64,000 bases of DNA from Nitrospinae bacterium bin107. GTDB lineage: Bacteria > UBA8248. Under the pieces are notes generated by a model that searched no databases, had not been told where the DNA came from, and worked only from the letters and a program-made list of their open reading frames with translations. Positions 1 through 8,524 of the stretch are shown here, in pieces (within the stretch, counting starts at the first letter, position 1; each line of letters starts with the position of its first letter). The stretch covers positions 248,001 to 312,000 of the forward strand of contig MPNJ01000001.1 in assembly GCA_002238965.1 (NCBI GenBank). Direction: 5' to 3'. The position numbers and the translations under genes are program-made.

Positions 1-242
1 CTCTCGATGAGCGCGTTTGTGATGAGGGTGGTGGCGTGAACGATGCTCGCGAGGCCGGATGCTTCAAGGCCTGCGGACTCCAATATGTTCTGAAAACCTG
101 TAAGCGTGCCCTCCGCTGGGTCATCGGGCGTGGTCAGTACCTTGGCGATATGGACCGCGCCGCGCGCCTCGTCAATGAGCACGAGGTCGGTGAACGTGCC
201 CCCGATGTCTATCCCCAAGCGGATTTTCATGTTTTTACTCAT
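1..242 (-). CDS. Hydantoinase/oxoprolinase family protein, N-terminus (partial, runs off window)
   Basis: Only the N-terminal ~80 residues are present; the gene continues beyond the left edge. The translated start contains MKIRLGIDIGGTFTDLVL, the ATP-binding DIGGTFTD signature of the HyuA/oxoprolinase (ASKHA-like) N-terminal domain, followed by the typical ATTLITNALIE segment. Family members hydrolyse hydantoin, 5-oxoproline or N-methylhydantoin rings or carboxylate acetone/acetophenone, usually with a HyuB-type partner. The substrate cannot be inferred from this fragment. Candidate starts are ATGs at 245, 242 and 230; none has a strong Shine-Dalgarno, so the exact start is uncertain. Confidence 0.85.
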   Translation of the reverse strand, partial: MSKNMKIRLGIDIGGTFTDLVLIDEARGAVHIAKVLTTPDDPAEGTLTGFQNILESAGLEASGLASIVHATTLITNALIE

Positions 243-258
243 CATCTCGCATTCAGCG

Positions 259-795
259 TTATTTATTGCACTTCTTCCTGCCGGCCAACCTTTCGGAAGT
301 CGTCATGCCGAAGTGGCATTCCCTGATATAGTCGCCATTCCCGGAGCGGCCATACACCACGTCCCCGCTTTCGTCATAGACGGTCTGGGTGAGCGAGACG
401 ACCTCGCCCCGATGATGCTGGACGATGAGCACCTGATCTTTTTCCAATCCCCCGACAAAAATATCGGTGCGGAGGTTCTCCGTGCTCGTGCTCGCGAGGG
501 GGATGACGGCATCGCCCAGGAAACTGACCGCCACGGTGTTGTCCCGGTTCACCGTAACGGAACAGCTCTCCCCGGTGATTTCAAAACCCACCATGAGCCT
601 TTGCATGAAACCCCTTGCGGGTATGTGGACGCAACCATGGCGCGTCCCCGGTTTTAATTTCTCCTGATCCCGGGGCGGATTCGAGAGAAGCCCCTGAAGG
701 TAGCTTCTGGTCAAAGACTGGGCGGAGACGCTCTGACAGACCAGCGCATAGAGGAGAAAACTTACGAAAATGAAAACAAATTTCATATTATTCAT
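259..795 (-). CDS. Secreted hypothetical protein, 178 aa
   Basis: Family not recognised. It begins with a clear Sec signal peptide: charged MNNMK, a hydrophobic core of about 17 residues, then a likely cleavage after SVSA. The mature part of about 150 residues is soluble and beta-rich in appearance, with few cysteines (HGCVH, ESCSV, RECHF). No lipobox is seen, so it should be periplasmic or exported. It lies just upstream of the hydantoinase gene on the same strand. The alternative start is the second Met three codons in. Function unknown. Confidence 0.65.
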   Translation of the reverse strand: MNNMKFVFIFVSFLLYALVCQSVSAQSLTRSYLQGLLSNPPRDQEKLKPGTRHGCVHIPARGFMQRLMVGFEITGESCSVTVNRDNTVAVSFLGDAVIPLASTSTENLRTDIFVGGLEKDQVLIVQHHRGEVVSLTQTVYDESGDVVYGRSGNGDYIRECHFGMTTSERLAGRKKCNK

Positions 796-856
796 TCAAC
801 GCATCTCATTGAATAACAATTTTCCATTTCCAGGCGAAACTGCAAGCGTTCAAATA

Positions 857-1822
857 TCATTCCGCGTTCAGGAGTATCTCGCCGTCTCTGATGATGGCCT
901 CGCCGTCGAACCAGACCGAAGGCGCGCGGATGATGGCGTCGAAGTGGGTCTTGGCCTGCACGTCGCCGCCCAGCATGGCGGAGGTTCCGATTCCGATGTG
1001 GATCGTGCCGTTCACGCCCTCATCGTTCAGCATCTCGCCGGTGAAATCCTTGCATTCGGGATTGAGACCCATCGCGAACTGCGCGACGTTGTAGACCCAT
1101 TTATCATCCTGCGCGGCCAGAAGTTCAGCGAGGAATTCCGCCTGCCGCCCGCCCGAAATCTCCCGCACGAAGCCATCCTCGATACGAAAAGTAACAGGCT
1201 CCTCGATAACCCCCACGCCGTAATAGGGAATGCTGCCGTCCACCACGAGCGTGCCGTTCGTCGTCCCGTCCAGAGGCGACGTGTTGGCTTCGATATTCGG
1301 TACGGCGGTGAAGCCGGGACCGTCGAGCACGCAGGCGTGGCTGTTGCCCGCGCGTCCCTCGAGGCTGAGCAGGAGATCGGTGCCCGCCGGGTTAGTGACG
1401 CGCACTTCGCGCGCCTGGCTCAACCGAGCCGCCAGGGCGTCGCAAAGCGGTTTTCTGGCCCTGAAATCGGCCATCAGGCCGCCGTGTTCCATCTGGCCGG
1501 GCGTGAACGCCGTCATCGAGAGCACACGCGCGCCCGCGCCGACCGCCTCCCGCGTCGCCCGCGTATGGGCGAGGGCGTGGGTGACGGGCAGGAAAACCAC
1601 GTCGGACGCCCGCATCGCCTCGGCCACGGCGCGCGGGGGTTCCTCGTTGTCGATGCTTCTGGGTGGGCAAACGGCCATCGTGGCCCGAGCGCCCAAATCT
1701 CCCGCCTCGTCGCAAAGCGCCTGAGCGATGGGCAGACGCTCGGCGTCGGTGACGATGAGCACGTCCTCGCCTTCTTTCACGCCGGCGCAGTCGCCCACAA
1801 GAATTTTCGCGCCTTTTTTCAT
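857..1822 (-). CDS. M29/NicX-like metalloenzyme (aminopeptidase T-related)
   Basis: A 321-residue protein starting MKKGAKILVGDCAG at the ATG ending at 1822, preceded by an AAGGAAC ribosome-binding site. An upstream in-frame ATG at 1912 lacks one. The C-terminal half has the layout of the M29 aminopeptidase / 2,5-dihydroxypyridine dioxygenase (NicX) superfamily: an internal NIEANTSPLDGTTNG segment in place of the usual FPDGE, then QFAMGLNPECKDFTGE and GTIHIGIGTSAMLGG, then a C-terminal beta strand pair. The substrate is unclear: it could be a peptidase or a ring-cleaving dioxygenase. A second, more canonical M29 enzyme lies at 21176-22297. Confidence 0.7.
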   Translation of the reverse strand: MKKGAKILVGDCAGVKEGEDVLIVTDAERLPIAQALCDEAGDLGARATMAVCPPRSIDNEEPPRAVAEAMRASDVVFLPVTHALAHTRATREAVGAGARVLSMTAFTPGQMEHGGLMADFRARKPLCDALAARLSQAREVRVTNPAGTDLLLSLEGRAGNSHACVLDGPGFTAVPNIEANTSPLDGTTNGTLVVDGSIPYYGVGVIEEPVTFRIEDGFVREISGGRQAEFLAELLAAQDDKWVYNVAQFAMGLNPECKDFTGEMLNDEGVNGTIHIGIGTSAMLGGDVQAKTHFDAIIRAPSVWFDGEAIIRDGEILLNAE

Positions 1823-1993
1823 CGAACGTTCCTTATACGGAGTTGTGAATCCATGATTGCGAAACGCGGTTCGCCTGTATCGCCCATCCTGTGGCGTAAC
1901 GAAACCACGCAAGGGCTAAGGATGCGTCTTTGCGCTTCGGAGTCCGCCCATATAAAAGTAGGAATCTACACCACGGGCTTGAGTGAGGCGAGC

Positions 1994-2710
1994 ATGAGCG
2001 AGGGAAAACGCGCAGTTCAAGAATCGGGCCTCAGCCGAAAGCGCCTCATGGATATTTACGAGCGCCTGTATATGCGTTTCGGTCCGCAGGACTGGTGGCC
2101 CGGCGAGACGAAGCTCGAAGTCTGCCTGGGGGCCATTCTCGTCCAGAACACCTCGTGGACGAACGCGGCGCGCGCGATCGGGAACCTTAAAAAAGAGGGC
2201 CTCCTGACGGAGGGCGCGCTCAAGAAGGTGCGGCGCGACCGCCTTGCCCGCCTCATCCGGCCCGCGCGTTTTTTCAACATGAAAGCGAAAAGAATCAAAG
2301 GGTTCGTCGCCTACCTCTCGAAACATTTCGATAGTGACGTGGACAATTTTTTGAGCCTGCCGACGGAGGAATTGCATGAGGAACTCATGGGCCTTGACGG
2401 CGTAGGGCGCGAGACGGCCGACTCCATCACGCTCTACGCCGCAGGGAGGCTCGCCTTCGTGGTGGACGCCTACACGAAGCGCATATTCGCCCGGCTCGGG
2501 CATTTTGCGGCGTCTAAAAACGGGGACAGGGACTACCTCGCCTTACAGGAGAGCCTCACGGCGCATCTGCCCGAAGATGTGGCTCTTTTCAACGAATACC
2601 ACGCACTGCTCGTGCGCCTGGGGCACACCTTCTGCCGCCCCACGCCCAATTGCGGCGAGTGCCCGCTCCGGGCGGTGTGTCCATATCCCGGGGATGACGC
2701 GGAGGATTGA
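1994..2710 (+). CDS. Endonuclease III-related DNA glycosylase (COG2231/MagIII-like)
   Basis: A 238-residue HhH-GPD protein. The N-terminal FGPQDWWPGE...AILVQNT block is typical of the COG2231 group that includes Helicobacter 3-methyladenine glycosylase MagIII. The helix-hairpin-helix is LDGVGRETAD (134-143): the catalytic Lys of true endonuclease III is replaced by Glu140, while the GPD aspartate is kept (Asp158 in VVDAY). A C-terminal cluster Cys214-x5-Cys220-x2-Cys223-x5-Cys229 should bind [4Fe-4S], with one residue fewer in the first spacer than E. coli Nth. Inferred role: monofunctional removal of alkylated bases. The open frame extends far upstream (to 770), but that part is antisense to the neighbouring gene; ATG 1994 is chosen from homology. 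Confidence 0.8.
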   Translation: MSEGKRAVQESGLSRKRLMDIYERLYMRFGPQDWWPGETKLEVCLGAILVQNTSWTNAARAIGNLKKEGLLTEGALKKVRRDRLARLIRPARFFNMKAKRIKGFVAYLSKHFDSDVDNFLSLPTEELHEELMGLDGVGRETADSITLYAAGRLAFVVDAYTKRIFARLGHFAASKNGDRDYLALQESLTAHLPEDVALFNEYHALLVRLGHTFCRPTPNCGECPLRAVCPYPGDDAED

Positions 2711-3042
2711 GGGGAATAAGGAGAAATCACTCCTCCATTGAGAGTCAAGCACTCTCCACTCGGGAGATATCCAAACTACTCCCCCCCTTGAGGGGGCCGG
2801 GCTTCCCGAGGGGAAAGTCCGATGAGAAAGTCCTTCGTCTGGGAGGGCATCCCGATCATCGAATTGTTCACCGTAGGGACAGGTCGCGACCTGTCCCTAC
2901 AGAACCATCGCACCCCCAACGAGGGGCTTTTTCAACAACTCCACTTGGGCGGGTTTGACTTCCTCCAATGATCCGGAATCGCCGCATGCGCCGTTCCCTT
3001 TTCAGCATCTCCAGAGAGAACCCCGCGCACGAAAACCCCGAC
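2711..3042. repeat. Intergenic repeat-bearing region with a perfect palindrome
   Basis: No gene is seen. The stretch contains a perfect 28-bp palindrome at 2873-2900 (GTAGGGACAGGTCG followed by its reverse complement) and a G/C-run segment at 2780-2850 with pieces such as CTTCCCGAGGGGAAAGTCC. Related pieces recur at about 20320-20460 and 24430-24500. The TGTCCCTAC end is shared with other intergenic palindromes in this window. It looks like a REP-type or MITE-like dispersed element. Confidence 0.6.
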
Positions 3043-3825
3043 CTACACGACCGGGCAGAACCCCCCGTCGATGTTCACCGCCGTCCCCGTGATGAAAGAC
3101 GCGGCGTCTGAGGCGAGAAAACACGCCATGTTGGCGTATTCCTCGGCCGTTCCCATCCTGCCGAGCGGAATGTCGCGCCCCGCTTCGGCGACGTATTCCT
3201 CAAACGAAACTTCGGGCTTTTCCCGCTCGTAGCGCCGCGCGATCTGATCCGTCACGATGCGGCCCGTGCACAGCGCGTTCACAAGCACGTTGTAGGGCGC
3301 GCCTTCACCTGCGAGCACCTTGGTCATCGCCATGCCTGCGGCGCGCGAGACCGACGTGGGCGCGCTCGTTGCGGGCGGCGCCTTTCCCGCTATGGTCACG
3401 ACGTTGATGATGCGGCCCCAGCGGCGCTCCTTCATCGCCGGAAACGCGAGGCGGCAGGTCCTGATGGCGCCGAAGAGTTTCAAGCCCAGGTCCTCCTCCC
3501 ACATCTCGTCGGTTATCTCCTCGAACGGCCCCCGAGTGGAGGTTCCCGCGTTGTTGACGAGAATGTCGATTTGGCCCAAATCCGCAAGCGCCGAAGCCCA
3601 CATGTTCTTGATAGCCTCAGGCTGCCCCATATCGCACGAGTAGGCGAACACCCTGCCGCCGGTGGCGGCTTCGATCTCCGCCTTCGTCTCCTCAAGTACG
3701 TCGGCCCGCCTCGCGACGATGGCCACCTCGGCCCCTGATTCAGAGATTTTGAGCGCCATGCCCCGGCCCATGCCCCGGCTGCCGCCCGTGATGAGCGCTT
3801 TTTTTCCGTCCAGACGAATGTCCAT
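3043..3825 (-). CDS. SDR-family protein with degenerate active site
   Basis: A 260-residue short-chain dehydrogenase/reductase fold. The glycine-rich cofactor motif is present (TGGSRGMG, 13-20), as are NNAG (91-94) and a C-terminal NIDGG typical of 3-oxoacyl-ACP-reductase-like members. The catalytic YxxxK is absent: the aligned segment reads TSVSR (157-161), so Tyr becomes Thr and Lys becomes Arg, and the preceding catalytic Ser region is NVVTIAG. Cofactor binding is plausible but standard hydride-transfer chemistry is doubtful. A noncatalytic role or altered mechanism is possible. It stands alone between repeat DNA and the ThDP enzyme gene on the same strand. Confidence 0.85.
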   Translation of the reverse strand: MDIRLDGKKALITGGSRGMGRGMALKISESGAEVAIVARRADVLEETKAEIEAATGGRVFAYSCDMGQPEAIKNMWASALADLGQIDILVNNAGTSTRGPFEEITDEMWEEDLGLKLFGAIRTCRLAFPAMKERRWGRIINVVTIAGKAPPATSAPTSVSRAAGMAMTKVLAGEGAPYNVLVNALCTGRIVTDQIARRYEREKPEVSFEEYVAEAGRDIPLGRMGTAEEYANMACFLASDAASFITGTAVNIDGGFCPVV

Positions 3826-3944
3826 GGTGAAACTCCTTGATTATTTTGTGGTTATGAATCCGTGCTGAATAAGACGGGGTTGAGAACTTTCATCCGGCGT
3901 GCGTAAGCCCGGCCGGCCCGGTAATTCACTCGCCCCGGTTTTCC

Positions 3945-5630
3945 CTATGAAATCTTGGGCAGGGGCTGCTCGCGCGTCATGACTTCCACGATGGCCGGCT
4001 TGCCCGCCGAGAGGGCCGCCTCGATGGCTTCATCCAGCTCGGCGGGGTCTTCCACCCGTACACCGAACGCGTCGAAGGAGCGCGCCATATCGGCGAAATT
4101 CGGGCTTTTGAAGTCGCAGCCGTAGGCCGCGCCGTAGAGGTTTTGCTGCTGGCGGTCTATCTGGCCGTAGGAACCGTCGTTTAAGACAATCATCACGATG
4201 TTCGCGCCGTATTCGCTCGCCGTCACGAAATCGCCGATCGTCATCAGGAACGCGCCGTCGCCCACCAGGCCGATGACGTCGCGATCGGGATATTCCATCT
4301 TGGCGACGATGGCCGTGGGCAGCGCGAAGGACATGGCGTTCCACACGCCCGACTGCATGAAGGAGAACTGGTTCGTGAGCGGCACGTAGTAGCGGGCGAA
4401 CATCTGGCAGTTGCCTACGTCGGAGACGACGATGGCGTCGGGCTTGATGTGGGCGGCTAGCTTTTCCATCAACAGCGCCGGGTGGACCGGCGTCTCGCTC
4501 TCATGGCCCTGGATGACCCCCAGGGCCTGCCTCCTCAGATCCGCTTTGCCCTGCGCGATCTGCTTTCTTACTTCGTCTTTCGCGTGTCCGTTCTCTTCCG
4601 CGAGATGCTCCTCCAGGGCGCTCAGGAACATGCCGGGGTCGGCGACAATCTCATCCGCGTCTCCGTAGTGCGCATCCTCCGCGTCGTCGAAACCGATGAA
4701 TATCCGATCCGAAGGCGCGTAGGGGTCGATGTGCTCCACCTCCGCCGTGGCGGCTCTCAGGCCGATGAACATCATCAGATCGCACTTCTCGGTGACGCCG
4801 TCCATGAACGAATTATTTCTAAAAGCGAAATAATGCCCCACCGCCAGGGGGTGTTCCTCCGGGATGACGCCCATCGCGTCCTGGGGGTAGATAACGGGAA
4901 TGGAGAATTTATCGGCGATCCGCGCGAGTTCTTCCATCGCCTCTTTGCGCATCACCCCCTTGCCCGCACAGATGACGGGATATTTCGCCGCCAGCAGCCT
5001 GCGCGCGTACTGGGCGACGTCCTCCGCATTGGGAGCGACGACTTCCACCGGCTGCGGCGCGTATTCCGGCAGCGCGATGGGGGCTTCCTGCAACAGATGG
5101 GGGCTGTAGTCGGTGAGTCTCGGTATCTCTACGTGCACCGGACCCGGCCTCCCGCTTCTCGCTATTTGGAACGCTTTGGCCATGACGCCCGAGATGTCCT
5201 CCATACGCTTCACACGAACGCTCCACTTGGTGACCTTCTGGAACATCTCGACCAGAAAGTCGGGGTCGTCCACCCCGTGGAACGCTTCTCGAGATGCATC
5301 GAGCGGTACCGAGCCCGTAATGTGCACCATGGGAGACGCTGCGCCATAAGCCTGGGCCACGCCCGCGATGGAGTTTGCACCGCCCGGCCCCGCCGTGAGC
5401 AGGCATACGCCGGGCTCTCCGGTGAGCCGCCCGTAGGCGTCAGCCATCAGGGAGGCGTTCGGCTCCTGCTTGCAGGTGACGAGACCGATGGAGGGGGCTT
5501 GCCTCAGCGCATCGTAGAACTGAAGAAGATGGGAGCCGGGGAGGCAATAGAGCCTCTTGACGTTTTCCCTGACGAGCGCGTCTACGACTATCTGGCCCGC
5601 GTGCGCGGGCGCGCCGACTTCAAAAGGCAT
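3945..5630 (-). CDS. Thiamine-diphosphate-dependent enzyme (acetolactate synthase-like)
   Basis: A 561-residue protein with the three-domain ThDP fold. The N-terminal Pyr domain has the activating Glu in VTCKQEPNA and the AGPGGAN loop, a middle domain lies around 200-330, and the C-terminal PP domain carries the metal/ThDP motif GDG (about 457-459) through NDGSYG (about 484-489). Overall it resembles acetolactate synthase, benzoylformate decarboxylase and sulfoacetaldehyde acetyltransferase relatives. No regulatory ilvN-type small subunit is adjacent, so a catabolic decarboxylase or lyase is more likely than branched-chain biosynthesis. The substrate is unresolved. Confidence 0.85.
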   Translation of the reverse strand: MPFEVGAPAHAGQIVVDALVRENVKRLYCLPGSHLLQFYDALRQAPSIGLVTCKQEPNASLMADAYGRLTGEPGVCLLTAGPGGANSIAGVAQAYGAASPMVHITGSVPLDASREAFHGVDDPDFLVEMFQKVTKWSVRVKRMEDISGVMAKAFQIARSGRPGPVHVEIPRLTDYSPHLLQEAPIALPEYAPQPVEVVAPNAEDVAQYARRLLAAKYPVICAGKGVMRKEAMEELARIADKFSIPVIYPQDAMGVIPEEHPLAVGHYFAFRNNSFMDGVTEKCDLMMFIGLRAATAEVEHIDPYAPSDRIFIGFDDAEDAHYGDADEIVADPGMFLSALEEHLAEENGHAKDEVRKQIAQGKADLRRQALGVIQGHESETPVHPALLMEKLAAHIKPDAIVVSDVGNCQMFARYYVPLTNQFSFMQSGVWNAMSFALPTAIVAKMEYPDRDVIGLVGDGAFLMTIGDFVTASEYGANIVMIVLNDGSYGQIDRQQQNLYGAAYGCDFKSPNFADMARSFDAFGVRVEDPAELDEAIEAALSAGKPAIVEVMTREQPLPKIS

Positions 5631-5704
5631 AATTGGACTTCCGTATTCTTAAAAGAAACGATGAAAGATTGGTGGATTTTGCCGCTCCAAGGCAGAGTTC
5701 CAAC

Positions 5705-6016
5705 TTATTCCTCCGCCCTGCTCGTCCGCCTGATGAGTTCGTGAAACGCCGCCATGCTTTCCTCGTGCTTCGCCATGGCTTCCCTGTGATTCTTGTCGAT
5801 TTTTTCCATAGATTCATTGTGGTTCGCCATGACTTCTTCGTGATTCGTTCTCGTGCCTCTAATGAGTTCGTCGACCGCTTTTTCTCTCATGATCAAATCG
5901 CGGCGCATCATGAAAAGCCCCCCGCCGATGAGGGCGCATTGCGAAAACCCGACCAGCGCCGCAACCAGCACGCCCATTCTCTGCACCGCCAACGTCGCCG
6001 TTTCGAATTCCGTCAT
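5705..6016 (-). CDS. Small membrane protein with coiled-coil tail, 103 aa
   Basis: Family not recognised. One transmembrane helix lies at roughly residues 14-36 (a hydrophobic run from MGVLVAAL to GGGLFMM), followed by a highly charged helical tail. The tail carries quasi-repeats of the form NHEEVMANHNESMEKI and NHREAMAKHEESMAAF, suggesting a coiled coil. An AGAGGGG-like site lies about 10 nt upstream of the ATG. It is placed between the ThDP enzyme and the dehydrogenase genes, all on the minus strand. Function unknown. Confidence 0.55.
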   Translation of the reverse strand: MTEFETATLAVQRMGVLVAALVGFSQCALIGGGLFMMRRDLIMREKAVDELIRGTRTNHEEVMANHNESMEKIDKNHREAMAKHEESMAAFHELIRRTSRAEE

Positions 6017-6177
6017 CTTGCGAACCCCTCTTTAATGGAAGGGTCCTCATCGCCATGTTAGCGACCGCAATGGCCTCTGACAAGGGAACTTATCGCACCA
6101 GAGGCTCTTCATGGCGTATCGTTCGACGGCTTGAATCAAGCGAATCAAAAAACTGGAAACCGTATAATCTTCAAAAT

Positions 6178-7257
6178 CTACGCGTCCGATTTTTCGATGT
6201 GCGCGCAGAGGTAATCGCCCACTTCGCGGGTATTCAGCGAACCGCCGAGATCCGCCGTGGTCTTTTTCTCGCGGACGGCGGAGCGTATCGCCTCCCAGAT
6301 CAGGTCCGCCGCCTTATCGAGTCCCAGCGTGTTCAGCAGGATTCTCCCTGTGAGGCAGACGGCGAAGGGGTTCGCGATTCCCTTGAGCGCGATGTCGGGC
6401 GCCGTGCCGTGGACGGGCTCGAACATGCAAACGCGGCCCGGGTGGATGCACCCCGACGCCGCCAGCCCCACGCCTCCGACCAGCCCGGCGCAAAGATCGC
6501 TCAGGATATCGCCGAACATGTTGTTGGTGACGATGACGCCGAAATCCTCCGGCTTGAACAGGAGGTCCTGGCACAGTGTGTCGATGAAGTAGTGCTCTCC
6601 CTCCACGTCTGTGAATTCCTCCGACGTCTGCCAGAATACGCGCTGCCAGAGACCGTGCGCGTGGATGATGGAGCCGTGCTTGTCCGCCATGGTCACTTTG
6701 GGGTAGCCGTGTTTTCGCGCGTATTCGAAGGCGTAGCGGCAGATGCGCGAGACGCCCTTATAGGTGTTGACGTCCTCCTGGATGGCGACCTCATCCGGCG
6801 TTCCCTTCTTGAAGTTGCCGCCCACGCGCACGTTCAACCCTTCGGTGTTCTCGCGCACGACGACGAGGTCGATCCGGGCGTCCCTCTTCAGGGGAGAAAA
6901 ATCCGGGTGCAGCAGGGGCGCCGGCCTTAAGTTCACGTACAAATCCAGTTCGAAGCGAAGCGCGCGCAGGAGATCGCGGCAGTTCACGTCCGCAGGGATC
7001 CTGGGGTCGAGACCGGCGCTTCCGAACAGGATGGCGTCGTGCTTGTCGGCCAGGCCCCGCACCAGGCCCTCCACGTCTTCCGGCAGGGGAGTTCCGTGTT
7101 CGAGGTAGTGGAGCGCGCCGTAGTCATAGACTTGCGGCTCGACGGCCACTCCCTCGGCGCCCGCCGCCGCCCGGATCACCTCCGTCGCCACGGGCAGCAC
7201 ATCGTGCCCCACGCCGTCGCCCAGAATCACCGCCAGGGAAATCGATTTATCGCTCAT
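6178..7257 (-). CDS. Isocitrate/isopropylmalate dehydrogenase family (beta-decarboxylating dehydrogenase)
   Basis: A 359-residue NAD(P)-dependent, divalent-metal-dependent oxidative decarboxylase. Seen in the sequence: ILGDGVGHDV near the N-terminus, the substrate loop LRFELDLYVNLRP (100-112), VVRENTEG (133-140), a metal-binding TNNMFGDILSD and the cofactor-side EPVHGTAPDIA. The family covers 3-isopropylmalate, isocitrate, homoisocitrate and tartrate dehydrogenases. With no leuC/leuD nearby, a tartrate- or malate-type catabolic role is possible. The start is ATG 7257, 14 bp after the acyl-CoA dehydrogenase stop, so the two are probably co-transcribed; a longer open frame upstream is antisense noise. 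Confidence 0.9.
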   Translation of the reverse strand: MSDKSISLAVILGDGVGHDVLPVATEVIRAAAGAEGVAVEPQVYDYGALHYLEHGTPLPEDVEGLVRGLADKHDAILFGSAGLDPRIPADVNCRDLLRALRFELDLYVNLRPAPLLHPDFSPLKRDARIDLVVVRENTEGLNVRVGGNFKKGTPDEVAIQEDVNTYKGVSRICRYAFEYARKHGYPKVTMADKHGSIIHAHGLWQRVFWQTSEEFTDVEGEHYFIDTLCQDLLFKPEDFGVIVTNNMFGDILSDLCAGLVGGVGLAASGCIHPGRVCMFEPVHGTAPDIALKGIANPFAVCLTGRILLNTLGLDKAADLIWEAIRSAVREKKTTADLGGSLNTREVGDYLCAHIEKSDA

Positions 7258-7271
7258 TGGATTCCCCCCGA

Positions 7272-8447
7272 TCACAGATGCTTGATGACCTTGAGGCGCT
7301 GTACGGAGTCGCCCGCCAGATGCGTCCAGACGATAGCGTCGCGAACGAGTTTCTCCACGCCCTCGTCCTTCATGACGCCGGCGCCCCCGTGGATGTCCAT
7401 GCACAGGTGTGTGACCCGCTGGATGACGTCCGTCGAGAAATTCATGAGCAGGATGTTGTGTTTCATGTCGCGGTCCGCGCCCTTTTCGAGATCGCACGCG
7501 GTGCGCATGACGTAGGAGCGCAGCGCCTCGGTGAGCATGTGCATCTCGGAGAGTTTGAGCTGTATGGCCTGGTGCTCGATGATGTATTTGCCGCCCTGCC
7601 AGCGCGTTCTCGCGTGGTGCATCGCCTTGTCGACCGCCGCCTGACACACGCCCAACCCGTTGGAGGAGAGTTCCAGGTCGCCGAATTCGGACGTATCGCC
7701 CTTTCTCGCCTGGATCCCCCGGTTCACCTCACCCACTATATTGGCGTGCGGCACGCGGGCGTCCTCGAAAATGAGCTCCGCATTCTGGTAAAACCGCCAG
7801 CCGATCTTGTCGTACACCTTGCCGACCCGGAAGCCCGGCGTATCCGTCGGCACGAGGAAGAGCGTGGTGCCATTCGAAATGGGTACGTCGGGGTCCGTTC
7901 TGCCGTCAATAAAAAAGAGCTTGCCCACGCTCCCGTTGGCGATGTAGCGCTTGCGCCCGTTCAGCACCCATTCGTCGCCTTCGCGCACCGCCTGGAGCTT
8001 CCAGCCCGTCCGGGGGTCGTCCGAAGGCATGCGGTTGTCCGAACCCGCCGACTCCTCGGTTCCGCCTTTGCCTAAGAGATAGGTGTCGTCCTCCAGGAAG
8101 GGTTTCAGGAACCTGTCTTTCTGATCCTCCGTGCAGGAGGCGGCGATGAGGTGACTCCACTTCCAGCACTGGCTGAAGGTCTTGGATATCGCGCTGTCGC
8201 CGCGCGCGATCTCTTCCATCACCAGTGACTGAGTGACGAAATCAATCCCGTGGCCCCCACGCTCTTTGGGCACGACGGCGGTGCGGAAACCGAGCCTGGA
8301 GCCTTTCTTGATGATCTCCCAGTCAAAGGTCTCGCGCGGGTCGGAAATCAGGTCCCGCTCCAAGGAGATGGGAGCGACTTCCTCGGTCGCGAATTTCCTC
8401 GCCTTATCGCGCCATGCCTTTTGTTCTTCGTTCAAATCGAAATTCAT
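7272..8447 (-). CDS. Acyl-CoA dehydrogenase
   Basis: A 391-residue FAD flavoenzyme of the acyl-CoA dehydrogenase superfamily that would introduce an alpha,beta double bond into an acyl-CoA. It shows the N-terminal helical domain (LNEEQKAWRDKARKFA), the mid-domain flavin/substrate strands (GSDNRMP, KRYIANGSVGKLFF) and the C-terminal signature DIHGGAGVMKDEGVEKLVRD. The usual GTSEI near the end is replaced by AGDSVQRL, so substrate preference may be unusual. It lies directly upstream of the beta-decarboxylating dehydrogenase (14-bp gap), suggesting a shared catabolic operon. Confidence 0.9.
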   Translation of the reverse strand: MNFDLNEEQKAWRDKARKFATEEVAPISLERDLISDPRETFDWEIIKKGSRLGFRTAVVPKERGGHGIDFVTQSLVMEEIARGDSAISKTFSQCWKWSHLIAASCTEDQKDRFLKPFLEDDTYLLGKGGTEESAGSDNRMPSDDPRTGWKLQAVREGDEWVLNGRKRYIANGSVGKLFFIDGRTDPDVPISNGTTLFLVPTDTPGFRVGKVYDKIGWRFYQNAELIFEDARVPHANIVGEVNRGIQARKGDTSEFGDLELSSNGLGVCQAAVDKAMHHARTRWQGGKYIIEHQAIQLKLSEMHMLTEALRSYVMRTACDLEKGADRDMKHNILLMNFSTDVIQRVTHLCMDIHGGAGVMKDEGVEKLVRDAIVWTHLAGDSVQRLKVIKHL

Positions 8448-8476
8448 AAAAACTCGTCCTCATCTGTGAAAGGAGA

Positions 8477-8498
8477 GCGGACTTGACCCCAAGTCCGC
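8477..8498. repeat. Palindromic hairpin between LLM and acyl-CoA dehydrogenase genes
   Basis: GCGGACTTG (8477-8485), a 4-nt loop, then CAAGTCCGC (8490-8498) form a perfect 9-bp stem in the 77-bp gap. The GGAC...GTCCGCCC form resembles the palindrome at 24600-24621, so it is more likely a member of the dispersed repeat family than a gene-specific regulator. A stem here could still act in the intercistronic RNA. Confidence 0.5.
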
Positions 8499-8524
8499 CC
8501 GTATTATGAGAAATCTTTGAAAAG

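Noticed and set aside
770-1993. Long plus-strand open frame in front of the glycosylase gene
   Set aside because: It is antisense to the M29/NicX-like gene and has the arginine/histidine-rich look of a shadow frame. The conserved glycosylase starts at 1994.
4482-5744. 420-codon plus-strand ORF opposite the ThDP enzyme
   Set aside because: Exact antisense of a well-conserved gene; composition typical of a GC-rich shadow frame.
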